Assembly: GCA_028704945.1 (NCBI GenBank)
Contig: JAQWEL010000006.1
Coordinates: 1 to 64,000 of the forward strand
DNA length: 64,000 nucleotides
Direction: 5' to 3'
Source: Patescibacteria group bacterium
GTDB taxonomy: Bacteria; Patescibacteriota; Patescibacteriia; Patescibacteriales; Patescibacteriaceae
The notes under the pieces were generated by a model. That model searched no databases and was not told the origin of the DNA. It worked only from the letters and a program-made list of their open reading frames with translations. The translations under genes were made by a program, and so were the position numbers. Shown here piece after piece: positions 7,656 through 16,992 of the stretch (position 1 is the stretch's first letter; each line of letters begins with the position of its first letter).

Positions 7656-10225
7656 AAGCTTGGCTGGTCTTTTTTAGGCCGAATAGCGGCAAAAAATAAA
7701 AGAATACAGACTACTACTAAAATAACTCCGCCCCAGACATAGCGCTGGACCATATTAGTTGAATTATCTTTAGGTTGAGGCGCTTCAGCTACTTGGATAT
7801 AATCATCCATTGTTACCGCCTGAGCTTCTTTGATAATAAAGTTCATCACTGCTGAACGGCTGACTACTTTGCCGGAATCATCATTGATGGCTACGTAAAT
7901 CTCGTGATTGCCGTCTATCAAAGTCTTATCTAAGTTATAAACCCAATTACCATTAGCATCGGCTTTAGCGGTAACTATGATTGGCATAGCGCTATAAATA
8001 AAGACAGATACAACTTCGTTAGGATTAGCTTTTCCTTTTAAGCGCACTTCGCCGGTTTTTAAAGTTTCATTTGTTCTAACTAACTCAATCTTTGAAACCA
8101 ATAAATCCAATGAGGAACTCACCTTAGCGTAACGAGGATGTTCAATTGGTTTATTTTGCATCATCGCGGAGTCAATCGGAGCAATTTTCGCTTTAAATTC
8201 ACTATCCATTTTGCCTGCCCCCAAGGGGTTGTTGCCAGTAGCGACTTCTTGACCATCAGCATAACCATCTCCATCCGTATCCGGGTTATCAATCTTGGTG
8301 CCTAAGCGATCCTCTAAATCATTAGGCAAACCATCGCCATCATTATCAAAAGCAATCGCGACTGGGGCAATGGATTCCGAAGTGTCGGTTGGCGCCGATA
8401 AAAGCTTGACTTTAGCTGGGCTTTCTTGCGGCGCTAATGGCAAAAGATTAGTGCTGACTTCTGTCTGATTGCTTAAAATTATCTTATCTTTTTGACTATC
8501 AATCGTGGCTGACTGCCCAGCAATCCTTATTAAATCTTCTTTAGCCGTAGGCGAAACTGTTTCTTGGCTTAAGCCGGCTAAGATAACATTATTAATCAAA
8601 TTCAAACAAGTAGCTTCAGAAACTTTAGCACACTTTGCCGGCCGGCCATAATTAGAAATAAAATAACTGCGGCATTCACCTCTCGACTTAATATTTTTAG
8701 CCAAACATTCATCAACGATAGTATTTTGCCTGATATAGATTTCACAATCATCAGAATTAGTAATTTGCGCTAAGCCACAATCAGCGGAAATATTTTTAAC
8801 AGCTTGAAGCGAGGCCGCAACGGCTTGCGTCTCGGCTTTATTAATCGGCGGAACTGAATCAATAGCTAAAGCTTGAGTCTGATTAGTCGAAGCTTGGCTA
8901 TTTGCTTGGCTGTTTACATTTTCTGGGGTTTTGGTTGTTGCTGGGACATTAGAAATAGCTACATCATCATTTTTACTCGGCGTTAGTCGATCATCGGTCG
9001 CTTTACTCGCGCTCACATTAACCCGTGGTGACGGCTGTTCGGTTTTAATGGTGGTAGTTCTTGTTTCAGGTCTTGTCTCAGCTGGAGCTACTTTGTCAGG
9101 TTCAGTCGAGCTGGCGTTAGGTTTAACGACTACTGGATTTTTATCAGTTTTGGGCAAATCAATCTTGCTCACCGTGTCATTAGTAGTCTGACTATCCGTC
9201 TGGACTTCAGCAGAGCATCGTTCGCTCATATAGCCCGAGGCTCTTTTTTGCGTCATTGTCAAAGCTTTTTCCTGAGCCAAACAAGCCTGATTATTTCCTT
9301 TATAAATTTTGTATCGATATTCCATGCCTGGCCCGCAGCTTAAGCTCCAATCTAAACCTGCTCTAAAAGTAATGTCATCACAACACTCCTGTTCCTCTAT
9401 CAAGCCTACGTCAAGGGGCATAATGCAATCATTATGATTGTCATACTTTGGTCTAGTTTGTTTGCCATTACCACAATCGCTCCAGCTACCAGTGGTATTG
9501 CGTCCGCAAATCGACTTAGGGGTGCAAGGCTTTTCAATCGAAGGCTTGCTGTTATTTCTATCTTCACAAATAACATTCGGCTTTAGATTACATTGACGCA
9601 ATAAGCGGCCGGCACTGGGGCAAACCAGTGGATATTCAGTGCAATTCCAATCGTCTTCCACACAATCAGGTCTACACTCTTCCTCTAATTTAGGTATTGA
9701 AGCTGAAGAAGTCGTTACAGTCACACAATACGGCGGAACTCTATTTAAAATAGTGCGTGTATGCAAAAATACACCGGCGCTATTGGGGCGACACTCTCCC
9801 CATTCGGTATAGCTAAAACTTTCGCATGCTTTTTCGCAAGTACGCGTTAAGTTTGGCTGCAAAACCATACCGCCTTGTCCGCTCAAGCTTGAACATTCAG
9901 TTCTTAAAGCCGGACACAATCTGACTTGCCGATATTGATTTGTCCCGGATTCCAATAAACATTCGCTCCAAGTCCCGCATTGCCAAGCATATTCAGAGTT
10001 ATTGCAATTAGCATTAACAACCATGTTGGATTGAGTGGTATTATAGTCGTATGAAGTAATACTTGAGCCTGGCCTAATCGGGGCTGTAAGGTCGGGATTA
10101 GGATTTAAGTTGGTGTTGCCGTTGATATCAGCCGCTTGGATAAAAATTTTAGCTGAAATCAAAAATACTGCTGTCAAAGACAAAGCTGGAAAAATAAAAT
10201 ATTTCAAGAAGCTTTTTGTTGTCAT
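7652..10225 (-). CDS. Large surface protein with thrombospondin-like modules and C-terminal anchor
   Basis: 857 residues. An N-terminal signal-like segment (YFIFPALSLTAVFLISAKIF) precedes Cys-rich modules with WQCGTWSECL, YTEWGECRP and GSWSDCGNGKQTRP, which resemble thrombospondin type 1 repeats. A Ser/Thr/Pro-rich linker follows, then a second Cys-rich stretch, a calcium-loop pair of TSP3 type (DNDGDGLPNDLED, DTDGDGYADGQEV), a bacterial Ig-like beta domain and a final membrane helix (YVWGGVILVVVCILLFFAAI) before a basic tail. Topology is type I anchored with nearly everything outside. It overlaps the histidine kinase by 4 bases, so the two may sense or act together; that is inference. Confidence 0.85.
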   Translation of the reverse strand: MTTKSFLKYFIFPALSLTAVFLISAKIFIQAADINGNTNLNPNPDLTAPIRPGSSITSYDYNTTQSNMVVNANCNNSEYAWQCGTWSECLLESGTNQYRQVRLCPALRTECSSLSGQGGMVLQPNLTRTCEKACESFSYTEWGECRPNSAGVFLHTRTILNRVPPYCVTVTTSSASIPKLEEECRPDCVEDDWNCTEYPLVCPSAGRLLRQCNLKPNVICEDRNNSKPSIEKPCTPKSICGRNTTGSWSDCGNGKQTRPKYDNHNDCIMPLDVGLIEEQECCDDITFRAGLDWSLSCGPGMEYRYKIYKGNNQACLAQEKALTMTQKRASGYMSERCSAEVQTDSQTTNDTVSKIDLPKTDKNPVVVKPNASSTEPDKVAPAETRPETRTTTIKTEQPSPRVNVSASKATDDRLTPSKNDDVAISNVPATTKTPENVNSQANSQASTNQTQALAIDSVPPINKAETQAVAASLQAVKNISADCGLAQITNSDDCEIYIRQNTIVDECLAKNIKSRGECRSYFISNYGRPAKCAKVSEATCLNLINNVILAGLSQETVSPTAKEDLIRIAGQSATIDSQKDKIILSNQTEVSTNLLPLAPQESPAKVKLLSAPTDTSESIAPVAIAFDNDGDGLPNDLEDRLGTKIDNPDTDGDGYADGQEVATGNNPLGAGKMDSEFKAKIAPIDSAMMQNKPIEHPRYAKVSSSLDLLVSKIELVRTNETLKTGEVRLKGKANPNEVVSVFIYSAMPIIVTAKADANGNWVYNLDKTLIDGNHEIYVAINDDSGKVVSRSAVMNFIIKEAQAVTMDDYIQVAEAPQPKDNSTNMVQRYVWGGVILVVVCILLFFAAIRPKKDQPSL

Positions 10226-10301
10226 AAAAACTAATTAAATTAAACTTATTTATATTTTAACATATTTTAAAAAAACAAACCATAAATATAGCTTAATTAC
10301 T

Positions 10302-10340
10302 AAAACAAAAATCACGGTTTATCGCCGTGATTTTTGTTTT
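10302..10340 (-). terminator. Intrinsic terminator of the 10349-13681 gene
   Basis: Perfect 16-bp arms (AAAACAAAAATCACGG and its complement) around a 7-base loop, just after the stop at 10349. Symmetric, so it could work in both directions. Confidence 0.9.
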
Positions 10341-10348
10341 AGCTTTTA

Positions 10349-13300
10349 TTATTTTTGGTAAGAAGTCTGCCCTAACGGGATCTGCCGTAAATTGTCATTA
10401 GAAACGCCTAAACTGAGATACTTCATAACATTATAAGCGGTTTCCGGACTGATATAATATCTCTTAAAATCCTTAGGATTGATATACCAAGCTGCGCCTT
10501 TGTTATCAACATCTAAATAAATGCCTTTCAACTTTTTAGCAAAAACTTTATCAAGTTCTATTTTGCCACTACCATTCGGATTATAGCTACCCATTATCTC
10601 AGTTAAGTCATTAAAGCTATCGCCATCGCTATCGGCCTTATTAATATTGGTGCCAAGAGCTTGTTCTAAGACATCTGGTAAGTCGTCAGCGTCAGCATCC
10701 TTTAAGCCACCATAAAGATTGGGATCATAACCTACGGCTATTTTTTGCAAATCTTTATTAGTAATACCCTTGCCCATAGCGCTTAGAATATCATAGGCAG
10801 CTTGGCCATTGGCTACGTAAAAACGTTCACCGGTTTCGGGCGAAGTATACCAGACCTCTCCTTTTGATTCTGGTTGAATTAAAATTTGACCTTTCAGACG
10901 ATTGGTTAAAATATCATTAATGGCTGTCGTTAATTTAGCTTCCATCTCGACTATCTTTTTTTCTAACTCGCTAATCTGACGATTCAACTTGAGAATCATA
11001 TCGTTAGTTTCGGTCTTAATTATTGTTGCCCTAATTGAACTGCTGGTCGTAGCCTGACTGTCAGTCGAAGTTGACTGCTCATAATATAAAATCGGGTCTT
11101 TCTTTTCATAAGCTATACACGCGCCGTTAGAGCAACCCATTTCCCCACACAAATAAGTTATTTGTTTGTTTTCATTATTATCGCAGTATTGTTCAGTCAA
11201 TACATTACCATTACAGACATCAGCCTTTGTTTCCCTGGTATTATTAGTAAAAGTAACTTCAACAGAGCCGGCGATAAATTTATTTATACCTTTATCAGAA
11301 TCTACGCAAATCTGTTTATTAGTTGTGCAACCAGTAGTCACAAATGATTTACAATCAGTACTGCAAGTTAAAACTCCTCGATCAAAACCAATGTCTGAAC
11401 TGTTACAGGTTTTTTCGTTTAAATTGATACCATCGCAAACTTCGCCGGTTTCAATTTTGCCATTACCGCAAGCAACAGCGTATGTTCTACAAGCGCCATT
11501 TTCACAACCGTTAGCGCAAGTTGTTTCAGCTTGTTTATTTTTATTATTTTCACAATAATATTCTGTCAATACATTGTTATTACAAACGTCTAATTTAGTT
11601 TCCGTAGTTGATGTGCCGCCGGCCGTATAAGTATAAGTAATCGAACCTTTAGTAAACGGATTATTACCAAAATCAGTATCCGCGCAATTTGTGACATTTT
11701 GGCAGCGATAAGTAGACAAAGCGGTGCAATTAGTGTTGCAAGTTAATGTTCCGCCATTAAAACCAAGACTTTGGCAAGTTTGACCACTAAAATTTGTATT
11801 ATCACAAGCCTCGCCTGTTTCAATTATTCCGTTGCCACAAACGGGCTTGCCGGTAGCCACCTTGCATGCCCCATTTTCGCAACCATATTGGCAATCAATC
11901 TGCGCGCTTTTATCTTGTGTGCCATCACAATAATATTCAGTTAAAACACTACCGACACATTTATCAATTGTGTTAAGTCTACTACCGTTCAAATGGATTG
12001 ACAAAATAGAACCTCGGATAAATTGATTATTGCCAGCATCACTATCAGAACAAGACTGTGGCCTAACACAATTATCATAAATAAAAGATTTGCAATCAGC
12101 ACTACAAGACAAAGAGCTGCCCTCGTCAACAAGGTTAAAAAATGTTCCGCAAGTTGCGCCGTTTAAGCTCGCACCGTCGCAAGCTTCACCCGCTTCAATT
12201 ATTCCGTTGCCACAAATACCCGTCTCAGTTATTTTGCAAGCTCCATTTTCGCAACCGTTTAGACAATTAACATCAACGCTTTGGCGTTTATTATTTTCAC
12301 AATAAAACTCTTTAAGCCAAGGACTGTTAGGGTTTAAAGCATCGCAATGATCGCCAAAAGTCGATTTACTATTATCAGTATAGGTGACTGTGGTAAGTCC
12401 ATAATTAGATGAATTATTGCCGTTATCCGTATCAGTACAAGTTGCTATCGTCTTACAATCGGTAGTTACAAAAGACGCGCAATCAGCAGCGCAGGCCAAC
12501 CTGCCATCATCATAACCTTTTGTCTGGCAAGTTTGTCCGCCTAATAAATTTCCATCGCAGACTTCACCGGTTTCAAGTCGGCTATTGCCACAAGCAGACT
12601 CGCCGATATTAGCGGTATAAATGTAACCTCCTTTATCAATTACAGCTACTTTTGTTCCATCAGCCGACATTACTATCTGACCCCAATTACGAGAACCAGC
12701 TAAAGTTTCTTCAGACCAAGATTGGCCACCATTAATCGAAGAAAATATCGGTCCAGAAGCAACTGTGGCTACTATTTTTGTACCGTCATCAGACATGGCT
12801 ATTCGATCCCAATTGCGAACTCCAATTGTTGACCCTCCCCAAGTACCCTCCGGTATCCAACTGATTCCTCCATTATTAGAAAGATAGATAAGACCATTAG
12901 AAACAACCGCTGCCAATTTCGTTCCATCAGCCGAAGAAGCTACGCTATGCCAATTAAGCGTAACAACTTCCGCGCTGTTATTTCTAGCTGATGATTTTGT
13001 CCAACTAGTACCACCGTTAGCTGAAGTATAAATATAACCATCAAAATTATTACCAGCTGCCGGCGCCGGAGTAGCTATAGCTAATTTCATTCCATCATTT
13101 GAAGCTGCTAAGCTTATCCAAGTCTGAGTTTCATACACAATTCCTTTGGTAGTCCAATTATCACCACCATCAGTTGAGGCTAAAAGACTTCTAGGGCCAG
13201 CGCCAGTCAATGGTTTAGCTACTAATTTCGTTCCATCAGCCGAAACTACGATAACATCGCTAAAATCAGTTGATCCATCATAAGCATGCGGTTGCTTTTC

Positions 13301-13681
13301 AATCCACGTAAAACCACCGTCAGCAGAATAATGCAACTTACCATGATTTGAGGGGCCAGTAGCAAAAACTTTCAGTCCGTCAGCCGAAGCTGCTAAACCA
13401 TACCAATAAGCTCGCGTAATCGCCAAACTTTCAGTCCAAGTTTCGCCACCATCATTAGAAGCATAGACCAGCCCATTACTTGCGCCGTCTTTAGCTGTGG
13501 CCACCAATTTCATACCGTCTGCTGACATTGAAATAGCCGTCCATTCTCGTAATCCGGCTGCTGGCCTTGGCGTCCAAACATTAGCCGCCTGAACTGACTG
13601 AGTTGTGGTTATACTAACCACCAACATAGCTAAAAAAAATAATAAATTAAGATACATTTTGCGCATAAATTTTTTAAACAT
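10349..13681 (-). CDS. Giant exported protein: Asp-box propeller plus Cys-rich repeats plus KGxILLQ-type modules
   Basis: 1110 residues from the ATG at 13679-13681 (an upstream in-frame ATG at 13717 would add 12 residues before the signal peptide). Signal peptide MRKMYLNLLFFLAMLVVSI ends near VQAANVW. About seven Asp-box/BNR strands (SNDGGETW, SADGGFTW, STDGGDNW, SANGGTSW, SNNGGISW) indicate a beta-propeller. Four or more Cys repeats follow with CGNG(I/K)IE(A/T)GE(A/V)CD and YYCENN, of the Myxococcus Cys-rich type. A coiled coil (about MILKLNRQISELEKKIVEMEAK), two KGxILLQ-type modules and a TSP3 calcium loop (DADADDLPDVLEQ) end the protein. A role in adhesion or host contact is plausible but inferred. 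Confidence 0.88.
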   Translation of the reverse strand: MFKKFMRKMYLNLLFFLAMLVVSITTTQSVQAANVWTPRPAAGLREWTAISMSADGMKLVATAKDGASNGLVYASNDGGETWTESLAITRAYWYGLAASADGLKVFATGPSNHGKLHYSADGGFTWIEKQPHAYDGSTDFSDVIVVSADGTKLVAKPLTGAGPRSLLASTDGGDNWTTKGIVYETQTWISLAASNDGMKLAIATPAPAAGNNFDGYIYTSANGGTSWTKSSARNNSAEVVTLNWHSVASSADGTKLAAVVSNGLIYLSNNGGISWIPEGTWGGSTIGVRNWDRIAMSDDGTKIVATVASGPIFSSINGGQSWSEETLAGSRNWGQIVMSADGTKVAVIDKGGYIYTANIGESACGNSRLETGEVCDGNLLGGQTCQTKGYDDGRLACAADCASFVTTDCKTIATCTDTDNGNNSSNYGLTTVTYTDNSKSTFGDHCDALNPNSPWLKEFYCENNKRQSVDVNCLNGCENGACKITETGICGNGIIEAGEACDGASLNGATCGTFFNLVDEGSSLSCSADCKSFIYDNCVRPQSCSDSDAGNNQFIRGSILSIHLNGSRLNTIDKCVGSVLTEYYCDGTQDKSAQIDCQYGCENGACKVATGKPVCGNGIIETGEACDNTNFSGQTCQSLGFNGGTLTCNTNCTALSTYRCQNVTNCADTDFGNNPFTKGSITYTYTAGGTSTTETKLDVCNNNVLTEYYCENNKNKQAETTCANGCENGACRTYAVACGNGKIETGEVCDGINLNEKTCNSSDIGFDRGVLTCSTDCKSFVTTGCTTNKQICVDSDKGINKFIAGSVEVTFTNNTRETKADVCNGNVLTEQYCDNNENKQITYLCGEMGCSNGACIAYEKKDPILYYEQSTSTDSQATTSSSIRATIIKTETNDMILKLNRQISELEKKIVEMEAKLTTAINDILTNRLKGQILIQPESKGEVWYTSPETGERFYVANGQAAYDILSAMGKGITNKDLQKIAVGYDPNLYGGLKDADADDLPDVLEQALGTNINKADSDGDSFNDLTEIMGSYNPNGSGKIELDKVFAKKLKGIYLDVDNKGAAWYINPKDFKRYYISPETAYNVMKYLSLGVSNDNLRQIPLGQTSYQK

Positions 13682-13789
13682 AAAATTAATTAATGCCGAC
13701 AACTCGACATTATGCAATATTAAATTGTTATATACGATTTAATTATAACATAAATATAAGAAATCAAATAATCAGTGGCTACAAATTTA

Positions 13790-13815
13790 AAACCGAGACT
13801 ACTTGCCTCGGCTTC
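13790..13815 (-). terminator. Intrinsic terminator downstream of the basic histone-like gene
   Basis: Minus-strand GCCGAGG...CTCGG stem followed by TTTT, five bases after the stop codon at 13821. Confidence 0.7.
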
Positions 13816-13820
13816 AAATT

Positions 13821-14057
13821 TTATTTTTTCTTAGTAGTCTTCTTAGCTGCTTTCTTAGGGGCAGCTTTTTTTGGAGCTACTTTCTTAGCTGCTTTCTTAG
13901 GGGCAGCTTTTTTTGGAGCAGCCTTCTTAGGGGCGGCTTTTTTCACAACTTTTTTAACGACTTTCTTAGCAGTCTTTTTAACAGCTTTTTTAGCTGGGGC
14001 TGCTTTCTTAGGCGCGGCTTTTTTTACCGGCTTTCTCACTCCTTTTTTAGTTGGCAT
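13821..14057 (-). CDS. Lysine/alanine-rich histone H1-like protein
   Basis: 78 residues from the ATG at 14055-14057 (an upstream in-frame ATG at 14102 gives a less basic extension and is disfavoured). After MPTKKGVRKPV the whole protein is a low-complexity array of KKAAPKKAAP and KKVVKKVVKK units, like the C-terminal tails of eukaryotic H1 and of bacterial Hc1/AlgP-like proteins. It should be disordered, strongly basic and DNA- or RNA-binding. The DNA repeat makes it prone to length variation. It complements HU encoded 9 kb away. Confidence 0.8.
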   Translation of the reverse strand: MPTKKGVRKPVKKAAPKKAAPAKKAVKKTAKKVVKKVVKKAAPKKAAPKKAAPKKAAKKVAPKKAAPKKAAKKTTKKK

Positions 14058-14161
14058 AAATTTTAATGAGACGTAATTCGTCTTCAAATTAATCTTATCC
14101 ACATTATAACAAATTTAAAAAAAACTTACAAAATATTTTTTCATTATTTTTTTTGTAAAAT

Positions 14162-14194
14162 AAAAATCCGCCAGTTGTTAAACGAAGCGGATTA
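14162..14194 (-). terminator. Intrinsic terminator of the 14211-14846 gene
   Basis: Minus-strand AATCCGC...GCGGATT stem followed by TTTTATTTT. Confidence 0.75.
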
Positions 14195-14210
14195 TAATTC
14201 AGATCAAATT

Positions 14211-14846
14211 TTATCTGTCTGACTGGATGAGTTTTACAAGTTTGCCGTTATTTTTTAACGTGATACTGCCGACGATTTCTTGCTGATACTTAATTTGGTC
14301 ACCGTAATTGGTCTTAACCATAATTGGCTGGCCGAATGAATCAGTCACGTCATAAATCAAGATAGTGATATCGATATCGCCTTCTACGATTTGTCTCGGG
14401 TTAATTTTTACTTTGAGTAAAAAAATATTTTTGTATTCGCCCATCGGCTTGATAGTTTTACTCGGATTAGTCTTAACCGAAAAGCAAGCTATGCGAGCAC
14501 CGGGATTCAACTTCGGATAATTATATTCAAGATAAGCCCTGTTCTTTTCCCAGGTTGTATCTCGATTGCCTGAAACGAAAACGGTTTGCGGACCAATATA
14601 ATCTTGGATTGAAAAATCCGGATTGATGCCGATAATTTTCATTCCATTGAACGGATTGACTTCGACTCTGACCATGCAGCTCGAATATTGAATCGTGTCG
14701 CGGCTGGCAATTCTTAATGTCAAAACGCTGTCTTGGTATTCAACATTATTTTCATCAAGAAAGTAATAACCCTCCGACTCGATGAAAGCAGCGCTGTTTA
14801 AAGTAGCTCCCAAAAGCATTGCTATCAAGCAAAAAAGCTTTTTCAT
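14211..14846 (-). CDS. Secreted protein of unknown function
   Basis: 211 residues from the ATG at 14844-14846, selected because GGAG lies 8 bases upstream and because the protein then begins with a clean signal peptide (MKKLFCLIAMLLGATLNSA). The mature part is beta-rich (VLTLRIASRDTIQYSSCMV; ITILIYDVTDS), compatible with one or two immunoglobulin-like or cohesin-like sandwiches. No family recognised. Stands alone with its own terminator; neighbours are also unknown genes with similarly strong GGAG ribosome sites. Confidence 0.8.
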   Translation of the reverse strand: MKKLFCLIAMLLGATLNSAAFIESEGYYFLDENNVEYQDSVLTLRIASRDTIQYSSCMVRVEVNPFNGMKIIGINPDFSIQDYIGPQTVFVSGNRDTTWEKNRAYLEYNYPKLNPGARIACFSVKTNPSKTIKPMGEYKNIFLLKVKINPRQIVEGDIDITILIYDVTDSFGQPIMVKTNYGDQIKYQQEIVGSITLKNNGKLVKLIQSDR

Positions 14847-14944
14847 AAAAAACTCCAGTTGAAAATGAACAAACAATTATTTTTCGTATTTGTCTTACTT
14901 ATATCATATTATTCACTTTTTGTCAAGTATTAGCTGTTTTAAAA

Positions 14945-14993
14945 TAAAAAATCCCCGCCTTTTCTGTTTTTTATTCAGAATTAAAACGGGGAA
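14945..14993 (-). terminator. Intrinsic terminator of the 14998-15477 gene
   Basis: Minus-strand CCCCG...CGGGG stem with a nested TTCTG/CAGAA pair, then ATTTTTTATTTT. Confidence 0.75.
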
Positions 14994-14997
14994 ATAA

Positions 14998-15477
14998 TCA
15001 TCTATCAATAGCTAAAAATCGACTATTAGCACGGAGTAAAAATATGGATAAAGCACAAGCAACACCTAAAGAACGGCGACGCTCTTCGACTTCTAAATAA
15101 AACATGAAGTCGGAAAAACCTTTTTCACCAAGAGCAAAAAAATTGTAAGGCTTTGGAAGGTTTGAATATTGCTTACTAAATCTCAATAAATCAAAAGTCC
15201 CTGCCGCATATAAACCAATTTTTTCTATTTCGGACTTAACTTGAGCCAAATCAACTAAGTCAGTACCGCCAGATCTATTGGTTAAATCAATCACATAAAA
15301 ATCGGATCGCCTTTCCGGTATTACTATTTTATTTAGAAGCGAAAAGGCTCTTTTGTCTATATTGTCATATTCTTTATAGGAAATCATTTCTTTGAGTGAT
15401 ATATCATCACCCATGTCTTGATATGGATATACAGAATATATACAACCTCCGACAAACTGTTCAACAAGCTTTTTCAT
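14998..15477 (-). CDS. Hypothetical protein
   Basis: 159 residues. ATG at 15475-15477 is preceded by AAGGAG at good spacing; the in-frame TTG one codon earlier is less likely. The sequence is a soluble alpha/beta protein (KIVIPERRSDFYVIDLTNRSGG; YAAGTFDLLRF), ending in a more hydrophobic helix (ACALSIFLLRANSRFLAI). I recognise no family. It follows the 15514-16050 gene by 36 bases on the same strand and probably shares its transcript. Confidence 0.65.
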   Translation of the reverse strand: MKKLVEQFVGGCIYSVYPYQDMGDDISLKEMISYKEYDNIDKRAFSLLNKIVIPERRSDFYVIDLTNRSGGTDLVDLAQVKSEIEKIGLYAAGTFDLLRFSKQYSNLPKPYNFFALGEKGFSDFMFYLEVEERRRSLGVACALSIFLLRANSRFLAIDR

Positions 15478-15513
15478 CAAGAGCTCCTTAAATTTTTAAA
15501 CAACTATTTTTTA

Positions 15514-16050
15514 TCAGTCATTAGTAAGAAAAACCTTATTAGCCAACGCCAACGAGGCAAAAGATATCCTATTTAACAAATCTTGATTATTTTCGACAAA
15601 AATAAAAATTATCTGTTTGCGGGCGCTGGATTTTATAATAAGACCATACGGGGTGTCTACTCTTGAATCCCACTTACCATTATAGATAAGCTTAGGCTTA
15701 AGACCATTCTTGAGATATAAACCATCAGCCAAATATTCGACTTGATATTTATTTTCATTCCTAAATATCGGAATAATAATTTCGCCTGGTCGAAAACGTT
15801 TTTCAACTCCCCTATATTTTACTATTATAGTAATTCTGTTATTACTATATTCGAAATCGATTGATTCGACCTCATCGCGCTGATTATAATCAGCCAAAAT
15901 AAGACTAGCGCCGGTTTTAGCGTTATAGAAAAAATCTCTTAGTATTTCTTTAGTTCCTTTTGGTCCTTGACCAGAAAAAATTCTTTTTGAGGTTGACAAA
16001 AAATCCCTTAAAAATACCAAAGCCTTTCTTAGAACTCCCCTAATCCTCAT
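15514..16050 (-). CDS. Hypothetical protein
   Basis: 178 residues with ATG at 16048-16050 behind AAAGGAGC. The basic N-terminus (MRIRGVLRKALVFLRDFLST) is followed by a beta-rich core (RITIIVKYRGVEKRFRPGEIIIPIF; YGLIIKSSARKQIIFIFVENN). No signal peptide or membrane helix is obvious. Family unknown. Divergent from the 16205 gene, with a 154-bp shared upstream region that should hold both promoters. Confidence 0.65.
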   Translation of the reverse strand: MRIRGVLRKALVFLRDFLSTSKRIFSGQGPKGTKEILRDFFYNAKTGASLILADYNQRDEVESIDFEYSNNRITIIVKYRGVEKRFRPGEIIIPIFRNENKYQVEYLADGLYLKNGLKPKLIYNGKWDSRVDTPYGLIIKSSARKQIIFIFVENNQDLLNRISFASLALANKVFLTND

Positions 16051-16204
16051 TAAAAGCTCCTTTAAAATATTAATATTTAAAATAACTAATCAAGATTTAA
16101 ACACATTTAAGCATTTTTTGCAAGTCCATTGACAAGCTGCTGTTTATGCAATTTAATATAACTAATATAAAAATTGTTCATTTTAAAACAAAAAAGGTGC
16201 TATT

Positions 16205-16693
16205 ATGAAAAGCTTGCAGACTACGTTAAAAATTCTTTCTTATCTGGAAAGAAACTCTGGATCTGAACCGATACCGCAGGATATTATCTTAGGGATTATG
16301 GACGAGATAGACGACGACACCCTGAGCTCATTATACAACGAAACGTTCAACAAATGTCTTGAACTATTAAAGTTAAAAGACAAAACCGAGCCGGAGCTTA
16401 TTAATTTAATCACTGTCACGAGAGACAAGGATTATCAAAAGTCTATTTGTGAAGCATGCCTTCCATTTCTAAAATCAGAAGACATTATTCTGCAAATCAT
16501 CGAAAGATCTAGTGAATTCAAAAATATACTAAAGCTCGGGATTAAGGCGTTGAATCTGGAAGAAAAAAGTGACGATGAAATATTGGGAATAGCCGGACGA
16601 TTAAATTATAAGCCAGATTTTTGCGGTGCCATAACCAGCTTCATCAAATCGGAAAAAAAAAATAATGAAGTTAATCAAGTTAATGGATTATAA
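16205..16693 (+). CDS. Helical-repeat protein, 5' part of a frameshifted gene
   Basis: 162 residues. The second half consists of a repeat of about 25-30 residues of the pattern I..I......DY....C..A...LKS (KDYQKSICEACLPFLKSED; LNYKPDFCGAITSFIKSEK). The reading frame leaves the repeat exactly at a run of ten A (16653-16662) and ends soon after in NNEVNQVNGL, which does not fit the repeat. The next frame continues the same repeat without a break. The intact protein would be about 240 residues. This could be a sequencing error, a real frameshift mutation or slippage. Function unknown. Confidence 0.7.
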   Translation: MKSLQTTLKILSYLERNSGSEPIPQDIILGIMDEIDDDTLSSLYNETFNKCLELLKLKDKTEPELINLITVTRDKDYQKSICEACLPFLKSEDIILQIIERSSEFKNILKLGIKALNLEEKSDDEILGIAGRLNYKPDFCGAITSFIKSEKKNNEVNQVNGL

Positions 16694-16928
16694 CGACAGC
16701 GTTGTTGACCAAGCTATCTCTTTACTAAAGACGGAAGACAATATCATGAAAGTGTTGAAAAAATCTGATTATCGAACTTCGCTTTGTCAACAAGCAGTCG
16801 CTTCATTAAAATCAACACAAAACATCATCAGGCTAATGGGAAAAACCGACTATGATCCATTTGTTTGCGAAATTGGCACCAAAACTATGAAGAAAAAATT
16901 ACCTAATCCGCATCCTATAAGAAGATAA
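16665..16928 (+). CDS. 3' part of the frameshifted helical-repeat gene
   Basis: The frame shifted by one base from 16205-16693 encodes repeats of the same kind (ISLLKTEDNIMKVLKKSDYR, SLCQQAVASLKSTQNI, IRLMGKTDYDPFVCEIG). Read through the A run with one A fewer, the junction becomes SEKKIMKLIKLMDYNDSVV, which restores the repeat phase. The ATG at 16665 is therefore probably an internal Met rather than a separate start. A clean terminator follows at 16937-16972, so this is the true end of the transcription unit. Confidence 0.65.
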   Translation: MKLIKLMDYNDSVVDQAISLLKTEDNIMKVLKKSDYRTSLCQQAVASLKSTQNIIRLMGKTDYDPFVCEIGTKTMKKKLPNPHPIRR

Positions 16929-16936
16929 GCCGTTTG

Positions 16937-16972
16937 AGTTAGATATAATAAATGTATCTAACTCTTTTTTTA
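16937..16972 (+). terminator. Intrinsic terminator of the helical-repeat gene
   Basis: Perfect 10-bp stem GAGTTAGATA / TATCTAACTC with a 9-base loop and seven T. Confidence 0.93.
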
Positions 16973-16992
16973 TCTAAAAATAATTTATCAGT

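Noticed and set aside
11166-11558. Plus-strand ORF of 130 codons inside the giant exported protein gene
   Set aside because: Shadow of the Cys-rich repeats on the other strand; its own repeats (LQVKTPRSK, SFKLIPSQTSP) are complements of the real repeat units.
13693-14076. Plus-strand hydrophobic ORF (repeated FLAAFLGAAFFGA) opposite the basic protein
   Set aside because: Antisense of KKAAPKKAAP codons always reads as a hydrophobic repeat; no start context supports it and the terminator orientation favours the minus-strand gene.
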